Program-made: the position numbers and the translations under genes
DNA from: Pseudomonadota bacterium
GTDB taxonomy: Bacteria > Myxococcota_A > Polyangia > Polyangiales > Polyangiaceae
Assembly: GCA_023432025.1 (NCBI GenBank)
Contig: JAEYVE010000303.1
Coordinates: forward strand, 1 to 22,135
Reading direction: 5' to 3'
DNA: 22,135 bases
The notes under the pieces: generated by a model
Told to the model about the DNA's origin: nothing
The model's input: only the letters and a program-made list of their open reading frames with translations
Databases searched by the model: none
Shown: positions 1 through 6,827 of the stretch, piece after piece
How positions within the stretch are numbered: position 1 is the stretch's first letter
Layout: each line of letters begins with the position of its first letter

Positions 1-60
1 GGCGTGCCCAGCATCTGGAGCAACGTTCGGCAGGGCGGGGGGCTCGGAGAGGCGCTTCAC
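1..60 (-). CDS. Possible 5' end of a gene downstream of moxR (partial)
   Basis: A GTG at 60..58 opens a frame that runs to the window edge, beginning (M)KRLSEPPALPNVAPDAGHA. MoxR genes are commonly followed on the same strand by a DUF58 or transglutaminase-type gene, so a start about 95 bp past the moxR stop would fit. Only 20 codons are visible, there is no clear Shine-Dalgarno, and the frame is also open further upstream. No function can be read from this piece. The gap between it and moxR contains a 12-bp palindrome, TTCGAATTCGAA, at 74-85. Confidence 0.25.
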   Translation of the reverse strand, partial: MKRLSEPPALPNVAPDAGHA

Positions 61-154
61 GGCGCGAGCTCGATTCGAATTCGAAAAAGAAGGTAGCGGT
101 GGCGCGTTTCGGGGAGACGGGAAAGCAGGCTCGCGCCCGTCGACGCGTTCGACC

Positions 155-1129
155 TCAAAGCGGTACGGGCACGCGGTGCACGATGTCCCGCACGACCGCC
201 TCCGCTTCCTCGCGCGCAGGTACGTAGCCCTCGGCGTGGGCGGCCAAGCGCACGCGGTGCGCCAAGAGCGGCACCGCGAGCTGGTGAATGTCGTCCGCGA
301 TGCAGTGGTTGCGCCCCTCGAGCAAGGCGCGCGCGCGCGCTGCACGCGAGAGCCCCATCCCTGCGCGCGTGGAGGCGCCGATGGAAAGCGACGGGCTCGT
401 GCGCGTCGCCGTAATCAGCGCTTGGAGGTAGGCGCCGAGCGCGTGGTCCGTCGACACCTTGTCTACGGCCTGCTGCAGGTCGAGGAGCGACTCCGGATCG
501 AGCAAGGTGGGCACGTCCTCCACGCGGTCCGCTTGCGGCTCGAGCATCAAGCGCGTTTCCACGTGCGGCGGCGGATAGCCGATGCGAATCCGCGTCATGA
601 AGCGATCCAGCTGGGATTCGGGCAGTGGGAACGTTCCGGTGAAGTCCTGCGGATTTTGCGTGGCGACCACGAAGAACGGCCGGGGCAGGGGCACGCTTTG
701 ACCGTCGAGCGACACCTGCCCTTCGTTCATGGCCTCGAGCAGCGCGGACTGCGTGCGGGGGCTGGCGCGATTGATTTCGTCCGCCAAAAGAATGTTGGAA
801 AATACCGGTCCCTTCCGCAGCACGAACTCCGAGCGCCGTTGGTCGTAAACGGACACGCCGAGAACGTCGCTCGGCAAGAGATCACTCGTGAACTGCACGC
901 GGCGCATTTCGCCGCCGACGGCGCGCGCGAGCGCGCGCGCCAGCGTGGTTTTGCCCACGCCGGGAACGTCCTCGAGCAGCACGTGGCCCCGCGCGAGCAG
1001 CGTGATGAGGGCCAGGTCCACCACCTCGCGCTTTCCTTCGAGCGCCGTTTCGACCGCCTGACGGAGCTGTGCCAGGCGCTCGAAGCGCTCAGATTCGAAG
1101 GCAACCGCGGAGGACGTCATGGGGAGCAT
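155..1129 (-). CDS. MoxR-family AAA+ ATPase
   Basis: This is a 324-residue MoxR-type AAA+ ATPase (AAA_3 plus AAA lid), a cytoplasmic chaperone-like ATPase that typically acts with VWA or DUF58 partners to mature protein complexes. Visible motifs are Walker A DVPGVGKT at 54-61, Walker B LLADEINRA at 114-122, sensor-1 ATQN at 156-159 and an arginine-finger-type LDRF at 174-177. The lid follows from about residue 250. The length is normal for the family. The open frame extends upstream to 1546, but that part is arginine-rich and unlike any family member. The start is ATG 1129 or ATG 1120 (MTSS...); neither has a good ribosome-binding site. It diverges from the ABC ATPase gene, with about 265 bp between them. 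No VWA partner is visible because the window ends downstream. Confidence 0.93.
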   Translation of the reverse strand: MLPMTSSAVAFESERFERLAQLRQAVETALEGKREVVDLALITLLARGHVLLEDVPGVGKTTLARALARAVGGEMRRVQFTSDLLPSDVLGVSVYDQRRSEFVLRKGPVFSNILLADEINRASPRTQSALLEAMNEGQVSLDGQSVPLPRPFFVVATQNPQDFTGTFPLPESQLDRFMTRIRIGYPPPHVETRLMLEPQADRVEDVPTLLDPESLLDLQQAVDKVSTDHALGAYLQALITATRTSPSLSIGASTRAGMGLSRAARARALLEGRNHCIADDIHQLAVPLLAHRVRLAAHAEGYVPAREEAEAVVRDIVHRVPVPL

Positions 1130-1394
1130 GGTAGCATTGAGGGCCCGCCGTCGTCGGTCAACCCCGCGCCCCCGTCGCGCGGGCCGCGCTCGTTGCCCAC
1201 CAGCTACGAACGGTCGGACGGAGCGGTTTCGTGGCGCTCCGTGCGAGGGCGTCGCGACCCGAGAGCGCGGCTTTGCGTTCGGATGGCTGAAGGGAGTCGG
1301 TAGGTGTGTGTCGGGGAGACGGCTCCCGGTGCGGCGGCCCGTCGTGCTATTGCCGGACGCGGTGGCGACTTCCCAACCAGGGCGACTTTGCGCG

Positions 1395-2048
1395 GTGAGA
1401 GTGCGCGGCGTGTCGCGCCTGTTCGGCGCGACCCCGGCATTGCGCGGCGTCACGCTCGATTTCGCGGCCTCGAGCATCACGTTGCTTTCAGGACCGAACG
1501 GCGCGGGCAAGAGCACGCTGTTGTCCATCGTGGGAACGCAGCTCACCCCGACGCGCGGCGAGGTGGTCTACGAAGGTGAGGGCGGCGCGCTCAGCACCGC
1601 CGAGGTGCGCGCGCAGCTCGGTTGGGTCTCTCACGCGTCGCATTGTTATCGAGAGCTCACGGGTCAACAGAACATCGAGCTCGCCGCGCGTCTCTACGGC
1701 ATCGAGCCGAGCGCGGCCTGGCAAAGAGCCAGCGAACGTTTTGCGCTCGGACGCTTCGCGCAGCGCAGCATGGGAACGCTTTCACGCGGTCAAAGACAGC
1801 GGGTCGCGCTAGCGCGAGCGCTCGTCCACGATCCGTCGCTCCTCTTGTTGGACGAGCCCTGGACGGGACTCGACGCCGTCAGCAGCGAGCGACTCGAGGT
1901 GGTCGTGCGCGAGGAGCAAGAGCGCGGCGCGCTGGTCGTCATCGTCAGTCATCAAGCGGGTCTCGCCGAGCGGCTCGGCGCCCGCACCGTGCGTCTGGAA
2001 TCCGGACGCGTCGTCACGACCGAAGTCGCGAATCGCGCGACCGCGTGA
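1395..2048 (+). CDS. ABC transporter ATP-binding protein, CcmA-like
   Basis: This 217-residue protein is a single ABC nucleotide-binding domain. Motifs are Walker A GPNGAGKST at 33-41, signature LSRGQ at 129-133, Walker B LLLLDEP at 149-155, D-loop GLD at 158-160 and H-loop histidine 186. The Q-loop glutamine is replaced by histidine (GWVSH, H80). The same substitution is typical of CcmA, the ATPase of the haem/cytochrome-c exporter, and the overall length and the YRELTGQQN stretch also fit CcmA. The open frame begins at 1119, but homology starts only at GTG 1395 (GTG 1401 is an alternative). No permease (CcmB/CcmC) follows: the gene ends in a repeat-filled gap facing bioD. The substrate is therefore unproven and the CcmA assignment rests on sequence resemblance alone. 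Confidence 0.87.
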   Translation: MRVRGVSRLFGATPALRGVTLDFAASSITLLSGPNGAGKSTLLSIVGTQLTPTRGEVVYEGEGGALSTAEVRAQLGWVSHASHCYRELTGQQNIELAARLYGIEPSAAWQRASERFALGRFAQRSMGTLSRGQRQRVALARALVHDPSLLLLDEPWTGLDAVSSERLEVVVREEQERGALVVIVSHQAGLAERLGARTVRLESGRVVTTEVANRATA

Positions 2049-2150
2049 CGATTCGACTGCGCGCCGCGTGACGATTCGCCTTGGTGCGACGGAAGAGTTG
2101 GCGGAGCGAGCGACTGCGCGCAGCGCCGTGACGCAAGCGCGCGTGACGAT

Positions 2151-2206
2151 GTTCTTCTCGTCAGGAGATGGGGAAGACGTTCTTCTCGTCAGGAGATGGG
2201 GAAGAG
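2151..2206. repeat. 28-bp tandem duplication
   Basis: Two adjacent 28-bp units, 2151-2178 and 2179-2206, differ only at the last base. Each starts GTTCTTCTCGTCAGGAG. Near-identity suggests a recent slippage duplication. Confidence 0.9.
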
Positions 2207-2241
2207 GGGTGCTGAAGCCGCGCCCGCGCCGTCACGTTCGT

Positions 2242-2385
2242 TCTCGTCGACGCGTCGCGTCGAGATGCGTTGCTCCCGCACTGAGGCTCCGTGAGAAGAA
2301 GCGCGCCGCGCAGCCGCGCAGTCACTCAGTCGTCCCAGGTCTGCTGTCTCGTCGACGCGTCACGACGAGATGCGTTGCTCCCGCA
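2242..2385. repeat. 39-bp direct repeat, 105 bp apart
   Basis: Copies at 2242-2280 and 2347-2385 match at 37 of 39 positions. Both end in GCGTTGCTCCCGCA. The second copy forms the left arm of the 14-bp inverted repeat with 2397-2410, so the right arm could also pair with the first copy. Confidence 0.88.
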
Positions 2386-2410
2386 TTTCGCCGCAGTGCG
2401 GGAGCAACGC
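2372..2410. terminator. Perfect 14-bp inverted repeat, candidate bidirectional terminator or structural element
   Basis: The left arm GCGTTGCTCCCGCA (2372-2385) and right arm TGCGGGAGCAACGC (2397-2410) are perfectly complementary around an 11-nt loop. It sits between two converging genes, where a bidirectional terminator would be expected. There is no U-tract on either side, so intrinsic termination is not certain. It could instead be a REP-like palindrome. Confidence 0.5.
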
Positions 2411-2470
2411 CCCACGACGCCCTGTGCCGTCCCAAAACCACTGCAAAGCGGGGCCGCTGCCCGCGAGGGG

Positions 2471-2526
2471 CGTCGGCGCTCACGTTCACGAAGAAAGTCG
2501 CCAGCTCCTGGCCGGCGGGCGAGGGA
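2471..2526 (-). pseudogene. Decayed duplicate of the bioD 3' end
   Basis: Reading on from the bioD stop in the same frame gives PAGQELATFF, against PASRELATFL near the true C-terminus of BioD. The nucleotide period is 56-57 bp, with a 1-bp difference in an A-run. This is a partial tandem duplication of about the last 18 codons lying beyond the stop. It has no start of its own and is not expected to be expressed. Confidence 0.65.
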
Positions 2527-2528
2527 CG

Positions 2529-3212
2529 TCAGCGCTCGGCTTCTCGCAGAAAAGTCGCCAGCTCACGGCTGGCGGGCTGGTCACGGTCCAGTTGAGCCGA
2601 TACGCGAGTGACGCCGAGCCGCTCGAGCTCTGCGCGATTGGTGCCCGTGCTGGCGTCGGGGGTGCGAGCGCCGCACAAGACCACGTGATCCGGGGGCCGC
2701 CCGAGCGCGTCCATCGCCAGCAATGTGGCGCGGACGTCGTGCAGCACGCCGAGGGCGTCGGGTGCGACGAGAATCCAAAGCGCGGGACCGAGCGCGTGAG
2801 CCAGATCGAAGTTCGTCGTGGTGCGGCTCAGGGGCGAGAGCACGCCCCCCGCCGTCTCGATCAATGTGTAATGCAACGTAGTGTCACGTAATGTGCGCTC
2901 TTGCTCGGCGACCCAACGCGAGGCGATGCCAAGGTCGATGGACGTGCCGGCTCGCTCCGCTGCGAGGTGAGGCGAAATGGGCTCGGGCAAGGCGTAACAA
3001 TGCCCGCCTGCGCGCGCGGTGGCGCGCCCCAAACGCTCGGCGTCGCTCAGCTCGATGGGCTCAACGGCCCCTGTCGGTTCAATGCCGGACTCGATGGGCT
3101 TGAGCGCAAGCACGGAGCGTCCGCAGAGCGCCAGGCTCTCGGCGAGGCGCACGCCAAAGTACGTTTTTCCGACACCGGTGCCGGTTCCCAAAAGAACGAT
3201 GCGTTGAGTCAT
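2529..3212 (-). CDS. bioD: Dethiobiotin synthetase BioD
   Basis: BioD (227 residues) closes the ureido ring in biotin synthesis: 7,8-diaminopelargonate plus CO2 and ATP gives dethiobiotin. The P-loop GTGTGVGKT is at 9-17, the substrate-loop lysine motif LKPIESG at 37-43 (K38), and the second conserved loop IETAGG at 118-123, where E119 corresponds to the E. coli Mg/ATP glutamate in EGAGG. The length matches the family. ATG 3212 overlaps the bioF stop by 4 bp (ATGA), which decides the start and implies translational coupling. The open frame upstream of 3212 only shadows bioF. The last codons fall inside a 56-57-bp duplicated unit. Identification is firm. Confidence 0.95.
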   Translation of the reverse strand: MTQRIVLLGTGTGVGKTYFGVRLAESLALCGRSVLALKPIESGIEPTGAVEPIELSDAERLGRATARAGGHCYALPEPISPHLAAERAGTSIDLGIASRWVAEQERTLRDTTLHYTLIETAGGVLSPLSRTTTNFDLAHALGPALWILVAPDALGVLHDVRATLLAMDALGRPPDHVVLCGARTPDASTGTNRAELERLGVTRVSAQLDRDQPASRELATFLREAER

Positions 3213-4357
3213 GGGGGATCTCGGAGTGCGTGGGCGAGCAGCTCGGCGGCGCGCTCGAGCTCTGCGGGAGTGTGACGCGTGCTCACGGTCACGCGCAGGC
3301 GCGCGGTGCCGGCGGGAACCGTCGGAGGGCGAATGGCTTGGACGAGAACGCCTTGGGCGCGCAAGCGCGCGGCGGCAGACAGAGCCCGTTCGGCGCTCCC
3401 CACAACGAGCCCCAAGATGGGACCGAAGCTGCCGTCCATGCAGCGCACGTTGCGCCTCGAAAGCGCGTCGCGGAGGAGTTGCGCGTGGTCGAGCAGCCGT
3501 GTGCGTTCGGAGTCCGCTTTTTTCAAGCGTTTGACTTGCTCCAGCGTGGCGGCTGCGGCGAGGGGACTCGGCGCTGTCGAAAAGACGAACGAGCGAGCAC
3601 GGTTCCAAAGCCACGTGCGCACGACGTCGCGACTCGCGATGAAGGCTCCCTGGGAGCCCGCGGCCTTTCCGAACGCTCCCATCAGCACGTCCGGGACCAC
3701 GTCGGACGCAGCGCAGAGCCCGGCGCCGCCGGGCCCAAATACGCCCAGCGCGTGCGCCTCGTCGACGTAAAGTGCGGCCCCGTACGCGTCGCAAAGCTCC
3801 CGCAGCCGCACCAGATCAGGCCCGTCACCGTCCATGCTGAAGTAGCTCTCGACCGCGACCCAACGTGCTCCGCTTTCCGGTGCCTGCTTCAGGCCGTGCT
3901 CGAGTGCCTCGAGGTCGAGATGCGGAAACACGTGCACTCGCGCCCGCGAAAGCCGGCAGCCATCAATGAGTGAGGCGTGGTTGAGTGCGTCCGAGAAGAT
4001 GACGTCGCTGGGGCCCGCGAGCGCGCTCAGGGCGCCCACGTTGGCGGCGTACCCGGACGAGAAGTAGAGCGCCCGTTCCTGTCCTACCCAGTCGGCGACC
4101 TCGGCTTCCAGAGCCAGGTGCTCGGGGCGCGTCCCGTGAATGAGGCGTGATGCTCCGGCCCCTTTCGCACTGAACCTTGTTTCACGTGAAACAGAGTCAG
4201 GGGCCAATCCGAGGTAGTCGTTCGAGCTCAGATCCAGGACGTTGCCGCCCAACTGCTCGGCCAATCGCGCCCGCTCCAAACGGTCGTCGGGGGTCCGCAG
4301 CAACCCCGCTTCGTCGAGTCCACGAAGGAGGTCTGGGAGCTCACTCAAGCGCGGCAT
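3209..4357 (-). CDS. bioF: 8-amino-7-oxononanoate synthase BioF, with an embedded parS site
   Basis: BioF (382 residues) is a PLP enzyme that condenses pimeloyl-ACP/CoA with L-alanine to KAPA, the first ring-assembly step of biotin synthesis. Visible are SNDYLGLA at 45-52, the aspartate motif VDEAHALGVFGPGG at 198-211, the PLP-binding lysine K231 in FGKAAGSQGA, and RPPTVPAGTARLR near the C-terminus. ATG 4357 is the only methionine near the family's N-terminus; the frame upstream is not homologous. The odd part is residues 53-66. Where the family normally has a helix of the type 'hPeviaAa..Al..yG', this protein has PDSVSRETRFSAKG, which is shorter. V56-T60 is encoded by the parS palindrome at 4178-4193. 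KAPA synthase is favoured over other alpha-oxoamine synthases because bioD is coupled downstream. Confidence 0.95.
   Translation of the reverse strand: MPRLSELPDLLRGLDEAGLLRTPDDRLERARLAEQLGGNVLDLSSNDYLGLAPDSVSRETRFSAKGAGASRLIHGTRPEHLALEAEVADWVGQERALYFSSGYAANVGALSALAGPSDVIFSDALNHASLIDGCRLSRARVHVFPHLDLEALEHGLKQAPESGARWVAVESYFSMDGDGPDLVRLRELCDAYGAALYVDEAHALGVFGPGGAGLCAASDVVPDVLMGAFGKAAGSQGAFIASRDVVRTWLWNRARSFVFSTAPSPLAAAATLEQVKRLKKADSERTRLLDHAQLLRDALSRRNVRCMDGSFGPILGLVVGSAERALSAAARLRAQGVLVQAIRPPTVPAGTARLRVTVSTRHTPAELERAAELLAHALRDPP
4178..4193. promoter_or_regulatory. parS: parS site 1 (ParB-binding), inside bioF
   Basis: TGTTTCACGTGAAACA is a perfect 16-bp palindrome identical to the classical chromosomal parS consensus of Bacillus subtilis. 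It lies in the bioF coding sequence and is read as V-S-R-E-T (residues 56-60). CAGGG follows 5 nt after the 14-bp core, at 4198-4202, as at the other four sites. Confidence 0.93.
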
Positions 4358-4700
4358 GGCGGCCCGACCATAGCACTGGGCCCCCGAGACGCGCTGAGGG
4401 TTCGATGGGTGGCGTGGGGCTTCTGCGCCTCGAAGCTTCAGGTTCCAGTCAGGTGCGCAGCTGCGTGGTGTGCCGCGTTTCGAGGTGGGGGCGACAGCAC
4501 GGGGTCGCGGCGCGTTTCGGGCGTCTGGAGGTGCCGGGTCGGCTCGGGACGTCGCGTGCGGAGCGGCGATGGGGTCGGACGGCGGACGGCGGACCGGGAG
4601 CTGCGCCTTGGAGACGGGCGTCTCCCTTGAAGCGGGGCGGGGAACTCCGAGACGTCCCGGCGGGTGCTCGAACGATGCGTTTTCGGGTCTCCTAGCCCAC

Positions 4701-4870
4701 GGGGGATGCCACCAGGACGACGTCGTCGGGGCGGGGCGCCACGTCATTCGCGGAGGGGCGCCAAGTCACTCTCGGACCCCAGCTTCGCGGGGCCCGCCGC
4801 GTGGAATGCCACCGGGACGACGTCGTCGGGGCAGGGCGCCACGTCATTCGCGGAGGGGCGCCAAGTAACT
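4701..4870. repeat. Tandem duplication with a 100-bp period
   Basis: Positions 4701-4770 and 4801-4870 match at 65 of 70 bases with an exact 100-bp offset, and weaker similarity continues to about 4895. Each copy contains the 12-bp palindrome GACGACGTCGTC and a following GGCGCCACGTCATTCGCGG segment ending in GGCGCC. The second copy lies about 100 bp before parS site 2. Confidence 0.9.
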
Positions 4871-4966
4871 CCCCACTTCAGCTTCGTGGCTTGGCCGCCA
4901 CGGAAGTCGTGGATTGCCCCAGCCGACGGAAGTTTCAAAGAGCCCGACCTTCCAAAGGCTGCACAC

Positions 4967-4982
4967 TGTTTCACGTGAAACA
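4967..4982. promoter_or_regulatory. parS: parS site 2
   Basis: TGTTTCACGTGAAACA is a perfect match to the parS consensus. It is preceded by GCTGCACAC and followed after 5 nt by CAGGGTCCG (CAGGG at 4987-4991). It is in non-coding sequence. Confidence 0.95.
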
Positions 4983-5234
4983 CGAGCAGGGTCCGTGTGA
5001 CCCACTGCGAGGACGCCAAGCGCCCCTGCGACCCGCATCTCGGCTCCAATAACGAGCCCGGTGGGAGAGGGGCGAGTTTGGAGGCGGTTCGTCGGCGGAG
5101 GCGCTGTTGAGTCCGCCCTTCGCCTTGGCCTCGCGGGCGTTGAGCGCCGAGGCCAGGGCCGCCGAGCGACCTTGGAGGGTGGGGACTACGCCGTTCGCGC
5201 CGTCCGCGGCGTCCGCTCCCGTCGCGCGATCCGC

Positions 5235-5610
5235 TTGGAAGCTGTCGTGCTCCCGGCCCTGGCCGCGGGGAGATCGGGGCCTGCGCCGTCTGCGCCGTCC
5301 GTGCCGTGTCGCGATCCGTTGGAAGTTGTCGTGCCCCGGACTGCAGGGTGAAGATTGGGGGCTGCGCCGTCCGCGCTATCCGCCCCCGCCGCGTCGCGAC
5401 CTGTTGGAAGCTGTCGTGCTCCCGGCCCTGGCCGAGGGGAGATTGGGGACTGCGCCGTCCGCGCCGTCCGCGCCGTGTCGCGACCCGTTGGAAGTTGTCG
5501 TGCCCCGGGCTGCAGGTGCAGATTGGGGGCGCCGTCCGCGGCCTGCCGCGCGACTGATTGGAGTTGTCGTGCCCCGACCCCAGCCGAGTTGAGGGCCGAG
5601 GTTCGCGCTG
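5235..5610. repeat. Tandem array of ~84-bp units with an alternating two-type (169-bp) order
   Basis: Units begin at TTGGAAG at 5235, 5319, 5404 and 5488, and a divergent TTGGAG at 5558 (periods 84, 85, 84 and 70 bp). Units 1 and 3 match at about 78 of 84 bases and carry CTGTCGTGCTCCCGG. Units 2 and 4 share TTGTCGTGCCCCGG and a CTGCAGG segment instead. The real period is therefore a dimer of about 169 bp, showing that a two-unit block was itself duplicated. The array sits between parS sites 2 and 3. Confidence 0.88.
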
Positions 5611-5690
5611 TACCCGCGCCATCCGCGCCTCCAGCGCCGCGTCACGATCCCTCTCGGCGTCGGGCTGTGAAGCCGTCCGAGCCTGCCCAC

Positions 5691-5706
5691 TGTTTCACGT
5701 GAAACA
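5691..5706. promoter_or_regulatory. parS: parS site 3
   Basis: TGTTTCACGTGAAACA is a perfect match. It is followed after 5 nt by CAGGG (5711-5715), here continuing as the 12-bp palindrome GGGTCCGGACCC (5713-5724). Confidence 0.95.
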
Positions 5707-5929
5707 TGCTCAGGGTCCGGACCCACTAGCCCCACTGGGCCAACGAGGCGGGCATAGGTTGGGGCGACGTGGGGTCGGCTCCCGAGCGAGCCTCAACGAG
5801 AGGGGAGGCCCGACGCGGTAGAGCTCGGGAGGAGGAGCGCGTAGGCGTTTGGCGGTTCCGCAACGGGCGGCGGAGACCTGGCAATGCTCCAGGGACGACA
5901 GCAGGCCGACAGAGGGAGGCTCGCCGCGG

Positions 5930-5988
5930 CGAAGTCCGTTTTCAGACTTCGACCCCCTCGAAGCGTGCCGCGGCGAAGGCGCCGCGGC
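5930..5988. repeat. Pair of perfect hairpins between parS sites 3 and 4
   Basis: CGAAGTC (5930-5936) pairs with GACTTCG (5945-5951) over an 8-nt loop. GCCGCGGCG (5967-5975) pairs with CGCCGCGGC (5980-5988) over AAGG. Both stems are perfect. No flanking gene explains them as terminators. Confidence 0.6.
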
Positions 5989-6079
5989 GTCGACCTGGTG
6001 CAAGAAGAGCACGGAAGACTGCCTTACCCCTCGCGGACATCGACCCCCGAACCTCGACACCGGGAAGACAGCTGCACAA

Positions 6080-6095
6080 CGTTTCACGTGAAACG
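6080..6095. promoter_or_regulatory. parS: parS site 4
   Basis: CGTTTCACGTGAAACG is a perfect palindrome with the invariant 14-bp parS core; the outer base pair is C:G rather than T:A. It is preceded by GCTGCACAA and followed after 5 nt by CAGGG (6100-6104). Confidence 0.93.
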
Positions 6096-6165
6096 CGAGC
6101 AGGGGGCCGGGCGGAAGAGAGAACGGGGACCCATCCGGGGTCGCTCACTGCCACTCAGCAAGGCC

Positions 6166-6251
6166 CCGAGGGACGGACCAACCGCGCAGGGCACCGATCC
6201 GCCGTTCTCCGCGCGCGTTCACGAAAACCGAGGGACGGACCAACCGCGCAG
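6166..6251. repeat. 24-bp direct repeat, 62 bp apart
   Basis: Identical 24-bp copies lie at 6166-6189 and 6228-6251, each starting CCGAGGGACGGACCAACC. They fall between parS sites 4 and 5. Confidence 0.88.
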
Positions 6252-6463
6252 AGAAGCATTCAGACGCGAACCGACCCGAACGAAAAAGACGCCGTCCGCG
6301 TCCGCCAACCAAAGACAGGGCGGGCACTGCCGCGACCGGCCACGCGGAGCGTCTCGCGTGGAGACACAACCGCCAGGCTCAAGACGCCCGCTCGATGTAC
6401 GGACACGGACGCGCAAGCCGCCCGCAGACTCAAGAGGAGGACCTCCCTTCAACCGCTGCACAA

Positions 6464-6479
6464 CGTTTCACGTGAAACA
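6464..6479. promoter_or_regulatory. parS: parS site 5
   Basis: CGTTTCACGTGAAACA contains the perfect 14-bp core (6465-6478). It has the same GCTGCACAA upstream flank as site 4 and CAGGG after 5 nt (6484-6488). Confidence 0.93.
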
Positions 6480-6751
6480 CGAGCAGGGCGACAACCACCC
6501 GGCTCTGACAACGGCCCAGCCCCTGAGGTCACCTCGGTTCGGTGCAGGGCCTCATCCACCCCCGCCTTTCATCGAGACGAGCTCGGCTGGCGCCGTGCTC
6601 CGAGCCTGCCTGCAGCCTCCCGTGGCGACTGGTTGCGTCAAGCTTCGACCTGACAGCCGCGCTCGACTTGGCATCCAGGCCGTGAGCCCACGGAATGCGA
6701 CGTCGCACCGCCGAGCCTCGAAACCGCCGCCCTCGCTTCGTCGAAAGCCTT

Positions 6752-6827
6752 CTTTCAAGGACGCAGGCTTTCAAGGACGCAGGCTTTGAAGGACGCAGGC
6801 TTTGAAGGACGCAGGGGTGCTGCGTCC
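6752..6827. repeat. 16-bp x4 tandem array ending in a hairpin
   Basis: Four exact-period units of CTTT(C/G)AAGGACGCAGG lie at 6752-6767, 6768-6783, 6784-6799 and 6800-6815. The first two carry C and the last two carry G at the fifth base. The last unit's GGACGCAG (6807-6814) pairs perfectly with CTGCGTCC (6820-6827) over a 5-nt loop. This hairpin lies about 30 bp past the DUF4336 gene stop and could end its transcript, although there is no U-tract. Confidence 0.85.

Larger units (their letters stand above)
2049..2528. repeat. Gene-free gap of short direct repeats between the ABC ATPase gene and bioD
   Basis: No reading frame here resembles a protein family. The 480 bp is built from successive local duplications. 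A 15-bp direct repeat, CCGCGTGACGATTCG, occurs at 2041-2055 and 2064-2078, and its first copy includes the ABC gene's stop codon. Further units are a 28-bp tandem duplication at 2151-2206, a 39-bp direct repeat at 2242-2280 and 2347-2385, a long hairpin at 2372-2410, and a degenerate copy of the bioD 3' end at 2471-2526. The two flanking genes converge on it, so it probably also holds their transcription stops, although no hairpin with a U-tract is present. Confidence 0.75.

Noticed and set aside
5235..5610. Possible CRISPR array
   Set aside because: The repeating unit is the whole ~84 bp, with no short constant repeat separated by unique spacers, and no cas genes are present.
4178..6488. parS palindromes as insertion-sequence ends or an invertible-element recombination site
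   Set aside because: No transposase or recombinase gene is present, the intervals differ in content and length, and the sequence is the known ParB site.
4744..6789. Long open frames on both strands in the parS region (for example 4744-5622 minus, 5769-6653 plus, 5884-6789 plus)
   Set aside because: They read Arg/Pro/Gly-rich low-complexity sequence straight through tandem repeats and parS, match no family, and overlap each other. High GC makes stop codons rare.
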